Below, in pieces: positions 45,949-61,672 of a stretch of 64,000 nt of DNA. Under the pieces are notes generated by a model, which saw only the letters and a list, made by a program, of their open reading frames with translations, was not told where the DNA came from and searched no databases. The first letter of the stretch is position 1. Each line of letters starts with the position of its first letter. The stretch lies in assembly GCF_001552595.1 (NCBI RefSeq), contig NZ_BCRM01000019.1, forward strand, positions 91,129 to 155,128. Direction: 5' to 3'. A program made the translations under genes and the position numbers. This DNA is from Rhodococcus erythropolis NBRC 15567 (GTDB lineage: Bacteria > Actinomycetota > Actinomycetes > Mycobacteriales > Mycobacteriaceae).

Positions 45949-46880
45949 CCGTCGCACTCGTCACGGGCGGGAACGGGTTCCTGGGTACCGCTGTCATCGA
46001 CGCACTGATCGCGCAGGGCATCACCGTCGTCTGTGTCGACCTCACGGTCAAGGACACGCCGGACGATCGCATCCGTTGCGTTCGGGCGGACGTCTGCGAC
46101 CCCACAGAATTGGGGCGGGTGTTCGGTCAGTACCGACCGAACGTCGTGATCCACCTTGCGTCCATCGTGAATCCCGGCAAGAACACGACAGCAGAGCAGG
46201 AGTACCACGTCGACGTCGACGGGACACGAAACGTGCTCGCGGCCTGCGTCGAACATGGGGTTGGACGGATCGTCGTGTCTTCGTCCGGAGCGGCGTACGG
46301 CTACCACTCCGACAACCCACCGTGGATCACCGAGGACGTACCTGTCCGAGGCAACGACGAATTCACTTACAGTCGCCACAAACGCCTGGTCGAAGAGATG
46401 CTCGCCGAATATCGCGTCGAACACCCGGAGTTGGAACAAGTTGTCTTCCGGATCGGCACGATCTTGGGTGAGAGCGTCGAGAATCAGATCACCGCGTTGT
46501 TCGATCGCCGCAAGCTGCTCAAGGTTGCCGGGAGCGACAGCCCCTTCGTGTTCGTCTGGCACACCGATGTCGCGGGCGCTTTTGCGGAGGCCGTGACCGG
46601 AAACCAAGTGGGCATCTTCAATGTCGCGGGCGACGGCGCGTTGACCGTCGACGAGTTGGCTTCCCGGATGGGCAAGCGCACGGTGACGCTTCCTGCATGG
46701 CTGTTGCGAGGCGTTCTACGCGTCGGACGGCGATTGGGCGTAACGGAACACGGTCCGGAGCGCGTCGGATTTCTCCAGTACCGACCCGTTCTCGACAATC
46801 GGCGGCTCAAGGAACAGTTCGGGTACGTCCCCGCATATTCGAGCGAGGACGCGTTTGCCGCTTACCTCGCCTCACGCTGA
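45945..46880 (+). CDS. NAD-dependent epimerase/dehydratase (extended SDR)
   Basis: Extended short-chain dehydrogenase of 311 residues. Cofactor motif TGGNGFLGTAV at the N-terminus, Asp near 32 (VCVDLTV) favouring NAD, catalytic YxxxK in YSRHK near residue 142, and the SSSGAAYG serine segment before it. Closest general type: nucleotide-sugar epimerase or 3-beta-hydroxysteroid dehydrogenase-like enzymes. ATG 45945 overlaps the symporter stop (ATGA). Last gene of the three-gene operon. With the monooxygenase it may oxidise or isomerise the same imported compound; this is inference. Confidence 0.87.
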   Translation: MTVALVTGGNGFLGTAVIDALIAQGITVVCVDLTVKDTPDDRIRCVRADVCDPTELGRVFGQYRPNVVIHLASIVNPGKNTTAEQEYHVDVDGTRNVLAACVEHGVGRIVVSSSGAAYGYHSDNPPWITEDVPVRGNDEFTYSRHKRLVEEMLAEYRVEHPELEQVVFRIGTILGESVENQITALFDRRKLLKVAGSDSPFVFVWHTDVAGAFAEAVTGNQVGIFNVAGDGALTVDELASRMGKRTVTLPAWLLRGVLRVGRRLGVTEHGPERVGFLQYRPVLDNRRLKEQFGYVPAYSSEDAFAAYLASR

Positions 46881-46945
46881 CCCCTTCGGCAGACAGTCGT
46901 GGAAGGATCGGAGTTGTCCGTCGGCATTTCGAGAAGGGACTGACA

Positions 46946-47473
46946 GTGTCACGAAATGATGGGCCCGAGCATGATGGGTCCGAGCATGATGGGTCCGAGC
47001 ACGATGGTTCCGTGCACCAGGTAGTCGAGGCCGCCAGTGCACTCGACGACAAGGACTTCCTCGCGGTCGTTCGCGCAGTGGTCGAGCGTCGTCCGAGCTT
47101 GTCGGTCCTTCTTTCCGTGGTGGACACCGCTGCCGCGAGCCTCGAGCCGCACCGTGTAGAGGACGACAACACGATCACCGACGCCGAAGAAGTCGAACTG
47201 CCCGACACCGTTGTGGAGGTCGACGAGATCATCGACGTCCCGGTGGTACTTGCGACCGACCCGAGAATTCCCGAACCCGACTACACCGAAGGGGGAGTCC
47301 CCACTTTCGACCGTGTTCGGGAGAAGATAGAGGGGCGCTTCGGTACTTCCATAGGTTCGGCCGAATTGGCACACGAGAGTCCTGCCGGAAAGTCCGTCGA
47401 CGAGCAGTGGGACGAGCGCCAGAAGGCCGCAAAAGCCAAGCTCGAGGAGATCCGGCGATCCATGGGTAAGTAA
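46946..47473 (+). CDS. Hypothetical acidic protein with an N-terminal tandem repeat
   Basis: Conserved-looking protein of 175 residues that I do not recognise. N-terminus SRNDGPEHDGSEHDGSEHDG is encoded by four 15-bp repeats (46958-47017). The rest is acidic and helical, ending with a basic amphipathic helix WDERQKAAKAKLEEIRRSMGK (quoted in part). GTG 46946 has AAGGGA just upstream. It sits between the monooxygenase operon and the argC operator, with its stop only 2 nt before the ARG-box region, so its 3' end abuts the arginine promoter. Confidence 0.7.
   Translation: MSRNDGPEHDGSEHDGSEHDGSVHQVVEAASALDDKDFLAVVRAVVERRPSLSVLLSVVDTAAASLEPHRVEDDNTITDAEEVELPDTVVEVDEIIDVPVVLATDPRIPEPDYTEGGVPTFDRVREKIEGRFGTSIGSAELAHESPAGKSVDEQWDERQKAAKAKLEEIRRSMGK
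46958..47017 (+). repeat. Four 15-bp tandem repeats inside the acidic protein gene
   Basis: Units 46958-46972, 46973-46987, 46988-47002 and 47003-47017, consensus GATGGGTCCGAGCAT. Units 2 and 3 differ at one base; unit 4 has three changes. They encode [GS]PEHD/SEHDG-like pentapeptides, so copy number can vary without a frameshift. Confidence 0.9.
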
Positions 47474-47474
47474 T

Positions 47475-49849
<2,375 letters not shown>

Positions 49850-49853
<4 letters not shown>

Positions 49854-50769
49854 CCGAGACGTATCCCGTGATCAGCGAGCATCAGAAGGCGCATGTCCTC
49901 GCCGACGCGCTGCCGTGGCTGCAGCGATTCCGAGACAAGGTGGTCGTGGTCAAGTACGGCGGAAACGCCATGATCGACGAGACACTCAAGACCGCCTTCG
50001 CCGCGGACATGGCGTTCCTGCGGACTGTCGGCATCCACCCCGTCGTCGTGCACGGCGGCGGCCCGCAGATCAACGCGATGCTGGCACGCCTTGGCATGAA
50101 GGGTGAGTTCCGCGGTGGTTTCCGGGTCACGACGCCCGAGGTGATGGACGTCGTGCGGATGGTGCTCTTCGGTCAGGTGGGCCGTGAACTCGTCGGCCTG
50201 ATCAACGCGCACGGTCCGTACGCGGTCGGTATCTCCGGTGAAGATGCGCACCTGTTCACCGCAACTCGACGCACTGTTGCGGTCGAGGGGGAGCAGACCG
50301 ACATCGGCCTGGTCGGAGACGTCACCACCGTGAACCCAGACGCGGTACTCGATCTCATTGCGGCAGGACGCATTCCGGTGGTCTCGACCATCGCGCCCGA
50401 CGCCGACGGCGTCGTCCACAACATCAACGCCGATACCGCCGCTGCCGCACTGGCCGAGGCGATCGGTGCCGAGAAGCTCGTTGTCCTCACCGACGTCGAA
50501 GGCCTGTACACCGATTGGCCGGACCGATCCTCGCTGGCCACCGAAATCGACACCGACGCCCTTGCCCAGTTGTTGCCGAGTCTCGATGCCGGCATGGTGC
50601 CAAAGATGGAGGCCTGCCTTCGCGCGGTGCGCGGAGGTGTGCCGTCGGCGCACGTGATCGACGGCCGGCTCGAACATTCAGTCCTACTCGAACTTTTCAC
50701 CGGTGAAGGAATCGGCACGATGGTCGTGCCCGGCTCCTCGGTCGCCGGTCCCCAGCAGGGAGCTACTTC

Positions 50770-50773
<4 letters not shown>
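49850..50773 (+). CDS. argB: Acetylglutamate kinase
   Basis: Phosphorylates N-acetylglutamate, the second step and usual feedback point of the pathway. 307 residues. Motifs: KYGGNAMID near 37, [11 protein letters not shown] near 72 (substrate and phosphate binding) and the [10 protein letters not shown] acceptor region near 220. An N-terminal extension of about 20 residues ([13 protein letters not shown]) is typical of arginine-inhibited hexameric kinases, so feedback control is likely. ATGA overlap with argJ and argD. Confidence 0.97.
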
Positions 50774-53392
<2,619 letters not shown>

Positions 53393-53439
53393 CCCCTTAT
53401 TCTTTGATAGAGATTTTCAACCGAAGGAGCACAAAAACC

Positions 53440-54639
53440 ATGGCCGATCGCGTCGTACTCGCCTACTCGGGCGGGCTGGACACTTCTGTTGCCATCAGTT
53501 GGATCGGTAAGGAGACCGGCGCTGAAGTTGTCGCCGTCGCCATCGATCTGGGGCAGGGTGGCGAGGACATGGAGGTCGTGCGTCAGCGCGCGATCGACTG
53601 CGGCGCAGTCGAATCCGTTGTCGTCGACGCCCGCGACGAGTTCGCGGACGAGTACTGCCTGCCGACCATTGCGGCCAACGCCCTCTACATGGACCGCTAC
53701 CCGCTGGTCTCGGCCATCAGCCGTCCGCTGATCGTCAAGCACATCGTCGAAGCTGCACGCTCGCACGGCGGCACCATCGTCTCGCACGGTTGCACCGGTA
53801 AGGGCAACGACCAGGTTCGCTTCGAGGTCGGATTCGGCGCCCTCGCACCCGACCTTCAGGTCATCGCACCGGTCCGCGACTACGCCTGGACCCGCGAGAA
53901 GGCCATCGCCTTCGCCGAAGAGAACAACATCCCGATCAACGTCTCCAAGAAGTCGCCGTTCTCGATCGACCAGAACGTCTGGGGCCGCGCCGTCGAAACC
54001 GGATTCCTCGAGGATCTGTGGAACGCACCGACGAAGGACGTCTACGACTACACCCAGGACCCGACGGTCAACTGGAACGCGCCCGACGAGCTCATCATCA
54101 GCTTCGACAAGGGTCGCCCGGTTGCCATCGACGGCCGCCCGGTGTCGGTTCTCGAAGCCATCCAGGAACTGAACAAGCGCGCAGGCGCTCAGGGCGTCGG
54201 TCGCCTCGACGTCGTCGAGGACCGTCTCGTGGGCATCAAGAGCCGTGAGATCTACGAAGCTCCCGGAGCCATGGTTCTCATCACCGCGCACCAGGAACTC
54301 GAGCACGTCACCCTCGAACGCGAACTCGGTCGCTACAAGCGTCAGATGGAGCAGCGTTGGTCCGAGCTGGTCTACGACGGCCTCTGGTTCTCGCCGCTCA
54401 AGGACGCACTGGATACGTTCGTCAACAAGACGCAGGAGCGCGTCACCGGCGACATTCGTCTCTTCCTGCACGGTGGAGCCATCACCGTCAACGGTCGTCG
54501 TAGCCCCGAGTCGCTCTACGACTTCAACCTCGCGACGTACGACGAGGGCGACAGCTTCGACCAGTCCGCATCCAAGGGCTTCGTCGAGATCCACGGTCTG
54601 TCGTCGAAGGTCGCCGCGAAGCGCGATCTGGGACTCTGA
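53440..54639 (+). CDS. argG: Argininosuccinate synthase
   Basis: ATP-dependent joining of citrulline and aspartate. 399 residues. Pyrophosphatase-type P-loop [14 protein letters not shown] at residue 5, then [13 protein letters not shown] (aspartate/citrulline site) and the C-terminal helix [16 protein letters not shown] 53440 has GAAGGAG about 10 nt upstream; a start 36 nt earlier is in frame but lacks homology. The 47-nt gap after argR is the widest in the operon and holds no terminator. Confidence 0.97.
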   Translation: MADRVVLAYSGGLDTSVAISWIGKETGAEVVAVAIDLGQGGEDMEVVRQRAIDCGAVESVVVDARDEFADEYCLPTIAANALYMDRYPLVSAISRPLIVKHIVEAARSHGGTIVSHGCTGKGNDQVRFEVGFGALAPDLQVIAPVRDYAWTREKAIAFAEENNIPINVSKKSPFSIDQNVWGRAVETGFLEDLWNAPTKDVYDYTQDPTVNWNAPDELIISFDKGRPVAIDGRPVSVLEAIQELNKRAGAQGVGRLDVVEDRLVGIKSREIYEAPGAMVLITAHQELEHVTLERELGRYKRQMEQRWSELVYDGLWFSPLKDALDTFVNKTQERVTGDIRLFLHGGAITVNGRRSPESLYDFNLATYDEGDSFDQSASKGFVEIHGLSSKVAAKRDLGL

Positions 54640-56085
<1,446 letters not shown>

Positions 56086-56135
56086 CCTTGCGGTCACGAG
56101 TGTTTCCTCTCTCTTTTCGGCAGTAGTCCTTCGGT

Positions 56136-56178
56136 CGTACGCGGTCAGGGAGCAGAATTTGCTCCCTGACCGCGTACG
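56136..56178 (+). terminator. Terminator of the arginine operon
   Basis: 19-bp perfect stem, arms 56136-56154 and 56160-56178, loop GAATT, 50 nt behind argH. Confidence 0.88.
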
Positions 56179-56255
56179 CGTATTCGTCGTCAGTAGGCTT
56201 GTTGCGCGCGGGAAAAATGAGACTGACGTCACATGGTGAGTAACTTGGGAGTGAA

Positions 56256-59237
56256 ATGGTGGGATTGAATTCCAAGTCTGTGCTGGGCCCGATTCGTCGG
56301 GTGGTTGCGACAGCACAAAACGGCCTCGAGGTCGTCCGGTTGGGTGGGCTGGAAACGGATGCGACCACGTCGCCGTTCGAGATCGTCGAGCGCGCAGCGA
56401 TGTACCGGCTTCGCCGCTACTTCCCGGACAGCGATCCGGAAACCGTCGGTGCACCGATCGTGCTGATCCCGCCGATGATGATGTCGGCGAACGTGTACGA
56501 CGTGACTCGCGACCAGGGTGCTGTGGGAATTCTGCACGAGATGGGCCTGGACCCCTGGGTAGTCGATTTTGGTTCGCCCGACTCCGAAGAGGGCGGTTGG
56601 GATCGCAATCTCGCCGATCACATCATCGCTCTCAGCGACATCATCGACCACATCCACCGTCACACCGGTAAAGATGTTCACATCTCCGGCTATTCGCAGG
56701 GCGGCATGTTCGCCTATCAAGCTGCCGCGTATCGGCGTAGTCGAAACATCGCCAGCGTCATCACCTTCGGCAGTCCGGTCGACACACTCGCCGCGTTGCC
56801 CTTCGGTATCCCGGCCGGACTGGCCACCAAGGGTGCGGATTTCCTCGCCGATCACGTCTTCAATCGCCTGGCGGTCACCGGGTGGATGGCTCGCACCGGG
56901 TTCCAGTTGCTCGATCCCGTGAAGACGTTGAAGATGCGCGTCGACTTCCTGCTTCAACTGCACGACCGTGAGGCTTTGCTGCCGAGGGAGCAGCAGCGAC
57001 GCTTCCTCGCGACCGAGGGTTGGGTCGCGTGGTCCGGGCCCGCGGTTGCCGAACTGCTCAAGCAGTTCATCGTGCACAACCGAATGATGACCGGTGGTTT
57101 TGTCATCAAGGATCAATTGGTCTCGCTCGCCGAGATCACCTGCCCCATCCTGGCATTCGTCGGCGAGGTCGACGACATCGGTCAACCTCAGGCGGTCCGT
57201 GGGATCAGCCAGGCGGCGCCGCGAGCCAAGGTCTACGAATCTACTTTGCGCGCAGGTCATTTCGGTTTGGTTGTCGGTTCCACCGCGGCCAATCACACCT
57301 GGCCGACCACCGGTGAATTCGTGCAGTGGACCGAGACGGGTGGACCCCTCCCGGACCGTATCGCGAACATGGTCTACGGCGCCGACCTCGAAGACCAGAC
57401 CGGTGTGTCGATCAGCAATCGGATCATCCACACCGTCGCCTCGGTCGCTGAAGTAGGTGCAGGAGTCACCAAGGGAATCAGTGACCTTGCAGCTGGTGCG
57501 TTGCGCGGGACTTTCGAATTGTCCGGTGAAGCGGCACGCGCGTTGCCACGTCTGGCGCGACTCAACCAAATTCAGCCGCACACCAAGATCTCGCTGAGTC
57601 AATTGCTCGCGGAGCAGCGTCGAAAAGCGCCGAACGGCGAGTGCTTCCTCTTCGACAATCGTGTGCACACCTATGAAGCGGTCAACGCCCGCATCGACAA
57701 TGTCGTGCGTGGATTGATTTCCGTGGGAGTGCGTCCGGCAGCGCACGTCGGTGTCCTGATGGAGACCCGCCCCAGCGCGCTCGCGGCCATCGCGGCCCTG
57801 TCGCGCCTTGGTGCCGTTGCCGTCATGCTTCCGCCGGGGTCCGACATCTCGGCGGCGGTCAAGCTGGGATCGGTTGATCGGATCATCACCGATCCGGAGA
57901 ACGTCGACGCTGCGGTGGTCACCGGTAGGCCGGTCTTGGTACTCGGCGGCGGCGATGCTCGCGGACTCGAGGTGGATCCGTCACACGACGTGATCGATCT
58001 CGAACAAATCGATCCGACGAAGGTCAATCTGCCCGGTTGGTACCGGCCGGATCCCGGCGTCGCCCGTGAACTCGCATTCATCATCTTTGCGGAATCGGGC
58101 GGTGTGCTCGAAGCCAAGCAGATCACCAACTACCGGTGGGCACTGTCTGCCTTCGGAACGGCCACGGCGGCAGATCTCGATCGCGGTGACACCGTGTACT
58201 GCCTTGCACCACTCCATCATTCGTCGAGTCTGCTCGCGACCATCGGTGGCGCCATGGCCGGTGGCTCACGGATTGCGCTCTCACGCGGACTGAATCCGGC
58301 TCGATTCGTCGAGGAAATCCACCGCTACGGTGTGACCGTCGTGAGTTACACGTGGTCGATGATGCGCGAGATCCTCGACGAGGATCTTCTTCTCATCGAC
58401 GGTAGCCATCCGGTCCGACTGTTCATCGGTTCGGGAATGCCTCACGGGCTGTGGAAGCGGACCACGGAGGCGTTCGACCCCGCGCAGGTGCTCGAGTTCT
58501 ATGCGTCGACCGAAGGTGACGTGATTCTTGCCAATGTCGCGGGCTCCAAAGTTGGTTCCAAGGGCCGCCCGTTGCCGGGTAGCGCGCAGGTGCGGTTGGC
58601 GGCATACGACCCGCTGAGTGGTCGGCTCCTCGAAAATGGAAACGGATTTGTCCGTGAGTGCGCCGAAGACGAAGTCGGGTTGCTACTCGGGCGCGCGGGA
58701 TTCACTGCCGATCTCTCGGGCGGAGCCATGCGGGGACTCTTCCAAGCGGGTGATTCGTGGATTCCCACGGAGAATCTCTTCCGCCGGGACGCCGACGGCG
58801 ACTACTGGCTGATCGATCACAAGAACACGGTCATTTCGACGCTCCGCGGTCCCGTGTTCACCCAGCCGATCGTCGACGCGTTGTCGAGTGTGGCGCGGGT
58901 GGATCTTGCCGTCGCATACGGCGTCGGTGACGCGCCGCATCAGCTGGCGGTCGCTGCCGTGACATGGCGTCCGGGGCGGCAGTTCCGTTCCGCCGAGCTT
59001 GCGGAGGCTCTCTCGCGCATCGCTTTTGATGCGCGCCCGGATATCGTGCACGTGGTAGACGAGATCCCGGTGGGTTCGTCGTACCGTCCGAGCTCCACTG
59101 CGTTAGCTGCCGCCGGATTGCCGGCGCCAGGACCACGGACCTGGTTCCTCGATTCCGAGACGCGGTCGTACAAGCGGCTGACCAAGGCAATTGCCGCGCA
59201 GTTGATGCCGACGAGGGTGGGCACCGGAGCACGGTAG
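56256..59237 (+). CDS. Lipase/acyl-CoA synthetase-like fusion protein (Rv1683-like)
   Basis: 993-residue two-domain protein at the position of Rv1683, a lipase/acyl-CoA synthase linked to triacylglycerol turnover. Residues about 50-350 are an alpha/beta hydrolase related to PHB synthase/depolymerase, nucleophile HISGYSQGGMFAYQA near 148 and DxW/GHFGL histidine near 332. Residues about 435-985 are an AMP-binding (ANL) domain. In the ligase half the P-loop reads FAESGGVLEAKQIT instead of TSGTTGxPK, and the C-terminal catalytic-Lys region reads GSSYRPSSTAL with no Lys. It keeps YASTEGD (A5) and GDxxxxD-like A7. ATG 56256 follows GGGAG. It is probably cotranscribed with Trm112. Confidence 0.9.
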   Translation: MVGLNSKSVLGPIRRVVATAQNGLEVVRLGGLETDATTSPFEIVERAAMYRLRRYFPDSDPETVGAPIVLIPPMMMSANVYDVTRDQGAVGILHEMGLDPWVVDFGSPDSEEGGWDRNLADHIIALSDIIDHIHRHTGKDVHISGYSQGGMFAYQAAAYRRSRNIASVITFGSPVDTLAALPFGIPAGLATKGADFLADHVFNRLAVTGWMARTGFQLLDPVKTLKMRVDFLLQLHDREALLPREQQRRFLATEGWVAWSGPAVAELLKQFIVHNRMMTGGFVIKDQLVSLAEITCPILAFVGEVDDIGQPQAVRGISQAAPRAKVYESTLRAGHFGLVVGSTAANHTWPTTGEFVQWTETGGPLPDRIANMVYGADLEDQTGVSISNRIIHTVASVAEVGAGVTKGISDLAAGALRGTFELSGEAARALPRLARLNQIQPHTKISLSQLLAEQRRKAPNGECFLFDNRVHTYEAVNARIDNVVRGLISVGVRPAAHVGVLMETRPSALAAIAALSRLGAVAVMLPPGSDISAAVKLGSVDRIITDPENVDAAVVTGRPVLVLGGGDARGLEVDPSHDVIDLEQIDPTKVNLPGWYRPDPGVARELAFIIFAESGGVLEAKQITNYRWALSAFGTATAADLDRGDTVYCLAPLHHSSSLLATIGGAMAGGSRIALSRGLNPARFVEEIHRYGVTVVSYTWSMMREILDEDLLLIDGSHPVRLFIGSGMPHGLWKRTTEAFDPAQVLEFYASTEGDVILANVAGSKVGSKGRPLPGSAQVRLAAYDPLSGRLLENGNGFVRECAEDEVGLLLGRAGFTADLSGGAMRGLFQAGDSWIPTENLFRRDADGDYWLIDHKNTVISTLRGPVFTQPIVDALSSVARVDLAVAYGVGDAPHQLAVAAVTWRPGRQFRSAELAEALSRIAFDARPDIVHVVDEIPVGSSYRPSSTALAAAGLPAPGPRTWFLDSETRSYKRLTKAIAAQLMPTRVGTGAR

Positions 59238-59276
59238 CCTGAGGACATTCTGTTTGATCGGTTCGAGAGGACTCAC

Positions 59277-59483
59277 GTGGCTATTGATTCGACGTTGCTC
59301 AGCATTTTGGCCTGCCCCCAGGACAAAGGCCCGCTGTTGCTGGTCGGGGACGAGTTGCTCTACAACCCGCGCCTGCGGCGTGCATACCCGATCGAGAACG
59401 GCATTCCAGTTCTGTTGATCGACGAGGCACGCGATGTGGCGGACGACGAGCACGAGAAGTTGCTCGCGCGGGCTGAAGGCTAG
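59277..59483 (+). CDS. Trm112 family protein (Rv1684-like)
   Basis: 68 residues of the Trm112/UPF0434 zinc-ribbon family, in bacteria usually without full zinc site: LLSILACPQDKGPLLLVG, PRLRRAYPIENGIPVLLID. Only one CP pair is seen, so zinc binding is doubtful. Eukaryotic Trm112 activates methyltransferases; whether this one pairs with a bacterial enzyme is unknown. GTG 59277 has AGAGGA upstream. The last 4 bases overlap the convergent TetR gene. Adjacent to the Rv1683-like gene as in M. tuberculosis. Confidence 0.85.
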   Translation: MAIDSTLLSILACPQDKGPLLLVGDELLYNPRLRRAYPIENGIPVLLIDEARDVADDEHEKLLARAEG

Positions 59484-60103
59484 ATCGGTAATTCACCGGT
59501 CAGGTACCGCTGGAGGTTCGGAGCCACCAGCGGTACCAAAGCGTCAACGCTCAATGATGCGAGTGGTTCGAGTCCGAGCACATATCGCGTGACCAGCAGT
59601 CCGGCCATCTGAGATGCCACCAATTCCGCTCTGATCAAGCCGGTACCAGGTGGTGTGTCCACCCGCGGAATGATGTCGCGCAATACGACATCGAGCAGAA
59701 AGCTCTGGATCAGCTGCGATCCGTCGCCGGAAACCGCCGATCGAAAAGCCGCCAGAATCGCCGGCTGGTGTTCCGATTCCCACAGCCCGATCACTGCTCT
59801 GAGTAGATTTTCGCCGAGATTTTCGGTCGGAGAGGCGTGAACCGGTCCCAATACCTGGACTGGATCGATCGGTAGCGCGATCGCAGCGGTGAACAACTGC
59901 TCCTTGCTTCCGAAATGATGATGAATCATGGCCGGATCGACGTCAGCGGCCGCAGCTATCGATCGAACGGTTGTTCGTCGAAAACCGTTCTGGGAGAACG
60001 CCCGTCGCGCCGAATCGAGGATCTGCGCGCGAGTCTCCGACTTGCCCGGTCGTCGCCCCGAACGAATCGGTGCCGGTGCGGGCGCCGTGTCGTTGTCGGT
60101 CAT
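59480..60103 (-). CDS. TetR family transcriptional regulator (Rv1685c-like)
   Basis: TetR-type repressor, 207 residues, HTH at about 25-70 (ETRAQILDSARRAFSQNGF, TVRSIAAAADVDPAMIHHHF, GSKEQLF). The C-terminal ligand pocket is typical of the TetR_C_17-like group. ATG 60103. Its start overlaps the permease stop by 4 nt, so regulator and ABC genes form one transcription unit read ATPase-permease-tetR. It probably represses the palindrome at 61604-61625. The first residues after Met are Ala/Pro-rich. Confidence 0.9.
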   Translation of the reverse strand: MTDNDTAPAPAPIRSGRRPGKSETRAQILDSARRAFSQNGFRRTTVRSIAAAADVDPAMIHHHFGSKEQLFTAAIALPIDPVQVLGPVHASPTENLGENLLRAVIGLWESEHQPAILAAFRSAVSGDGSQLIQSFLLDVVLRDIIPRVDTPPGTGLIRAELVASQMAGLLVTRYVLGLEPLASLSVDALVPLVAPNLQRYLTGELPI

Positions 60104-60855
60104 GGAGTGCGGCGATCGAGTGTTGCCGCGGCCAGCGAGAGTGCTGCGGCGGCGAAGCCCGCCATGACGGCGAGATCACGCCACATCTGACCCGTCGCGT
60201 CGGCATGCATCGACACTTGCTGAAGTGCGTCGACGGCGTAGCTCAAGGGGAGGACGTTGCTGATCCATTCGAGCCAGGTCGGCAATTGATCGCGGGGCAC
60301 CAGGAGTCCACAGAGGAACAGTTGGGGGACCACAACTACCGGCATGAACTGCACCGCTTGGAACTCGGTCTTCGCGAATGCGCTGGCCAACAGGCCGAGC
60401 GCAACGCCGAGTATTGCGCCGAGAACTGCAATGACGATGACCCAGGCAAGACTGCCGGCGATGGTGAGTCCGAGAAATCCGAAAGCAACCGCGCACGCGA
60501 GAGCTGCCTGAGCGGCGGCCGAGAGCGAAAATGCCGCGCCGTATCCCGCCAGAAGATCGAGTTTGCCCATCGGTGTGGTGAGCAGGCGTTCGAGTGTTCC
60601 TGAACTGCGTTCGCGCTGCATGGCGATGGACGTGACCAGGAACATGACTACAAACGGCAAGATTCCCAGCATGGTGATCGCCACCCGTTGGAACAGTGAA
60701 ACCTGGCCGGGCGGCGTGGGTACGTCTTGGTAGAGGAAATACAGCAAAATCATCAACAACGACGGGACCAACAAGATCATGGCCACCGTGCGATGGTCCT
60801 GGCGGAGCTGAAGCAGAATGCGTACGGTCGTAGCACCGAAGATCCTGATGCTCAT
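60100..60855 (-). CDS. ABC-2 type exporter permease (Rv1686c-like)
   Basis: Membrane subunit of an ABC exporter, 251 residues, six helices in the ABC2_membrane pattern: VAMILLVPSLLMILLYFLY, FLVTSIAMQRERSSGTLERL, FLGLTIAGSLAWVIVIAVL, and the conserved NVLPLSYAVDALQQV near the end. The ERSSGTLE loop is a DrrB-like family hallmark. ATG 60855 overlaps the ATPase stop (ATGA). Substrate probably a drug or lipid; not defined by sequence. Middle gene of the ABC-TetR unit. Confidence 0.9.
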   Translation of the reverse strand: MSIRIFGATTVRILLQLRQDHRTVAMILLVPSLLMILLYFLYQDVPTPPGQVSLFQRVAITMLGILPFVVMFLVTSIAMQRERSSGTLERLLTTPMGKLDLLAGYGAAFSLSAAAQAALACAVAFGFLGLTIAGSLAWVIVIAVLGAILGVALGLLASAFAKTEFQAVQFMPVVVVPQLFLCGLLVPRDQLPTWLEWISNVLPLSYAVDALQQVSMHADATGQMWRDLAVMAGFAAAALSLAAATLDRRTP

Positions 60856-61598
60856 GATATTTCGCCTCCGACGGGTGAAGTCCGAATCAGCTCGAGGAAG
60901 GCGTCCTCGAGGCGTTCACATCTGGTTTTGGCGCGCAATTCATCGGGTGTGAGTTGAGCGAGGAGATGCCCGTCTCGCATCAGGATCAGTTCAGCGCAGT
61001 GGTCGGCCTCATCCATGACGTGGCTGGAGACCAACAGGGTGGTTCCGCTGCGAGCAAGGTCGGCAAATCGTTCCCACAATTCGACACGAAGCACCGGATC
61101 GAGACCGACGGTCGGTTCGTCGAGGATCAACACATCAGGTGATGCCACCAACGCGCATGCCAGCGAGACTCGACCGCGTTGACCTCCGGACAGATCGGCG
61201 GCGGTCCGGTCGGCGTATCGGCTCAATCCGACGGCGTCGACCGCTGCTGCGACGTCTGCGCCGGACTTGCCGTACAGAGCTCCGAAGTACTGGACGTTTC
61301 GAGTGACCGTCAGGTCGCCGTACACGCTGGGGGATTGGGTGACGTATCCGACCCGGCGGCGAAGGGCAACGGACCCCGCGAGGTCGCCCAGGACTCTGAC
61401 CTCACCACTTTCGACGATCTGGGTTCCGACTATCGCGCGCATCAGGGTTGTCTTGCCGCAGCCGGACGGGCCGAGCAGTCCGGTGATCGATCCTGCCGAA
61501 ACCTGCAGGTCGAGTGAGTGAAGAACTTCGTGCTTGCCGCGAATGACTCGTAGTCCGCGGATGTCTATTGCCGGCGTGGTGGTCACGGTTCGCCTCAT
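60852..61598 (-). CDS. ABC exporter ATP-binding protein (Rv1687c-like)
   Basis: ATPase of the exporter, 248 residues. Walker A GLLGPSGCGKTT near residue 40, signature LSGGQRGRVSLACAL near 138, Walker B VLILDEPTVGLDP and LVSSHVMDEAD H-loop. ATG 61598 or GTG 61589 are possible starts; neither has a strong SD. First gene of the ATPase-permease-tetR unit. The gap to mpg (61599-61672) carries the TetR-type palindrome, so both directions may respond. Confidence 0.92.
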   Translation of the reverse strand: MRRTVTTTPAIDIRGLRVIRGKHEVLHSLDLQVSAGSITGLLGPSGCGKTTLMRAIVGTQIVESGEVRVLGDLAGSVALRRRVGYVTQSPSVYGDLTVTRNVQYFGALYGKSGADVAAAVDAVGLSRYADRTAADLSGGQRGRVSLACALVASPDVLILDEPTVGLDPVLRVELWERFADLARSGTTLLVSSHVMDEADHCAELILMRDGHLLAQLTPDELRAKTRCERLEDAFLELIRTSPVGGEIS

Positions 61599-61603
61599 TT
61601 CAA

Positions 61604-61625
61604 TAATTCATCACTTGTTGAATTA
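61604..61625. promoter_or_regulatory. Candidate TetR operator between the ABC exporter and mpg
   Basis: Inverted repeat TAATTCA (61604-61610) / TGAATTA (61619-61625) with an 8-nt spacer, five nt from the ATPase start. AT-rich in a GC-rich region. Binding by the linked TetR protein is inferred. Confidence 0.5.
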
Positions 61626-61672
61626 TGCGACTCGGCCGACCGATGAGTCAACGGCGTGGGCACAATCGAAGG

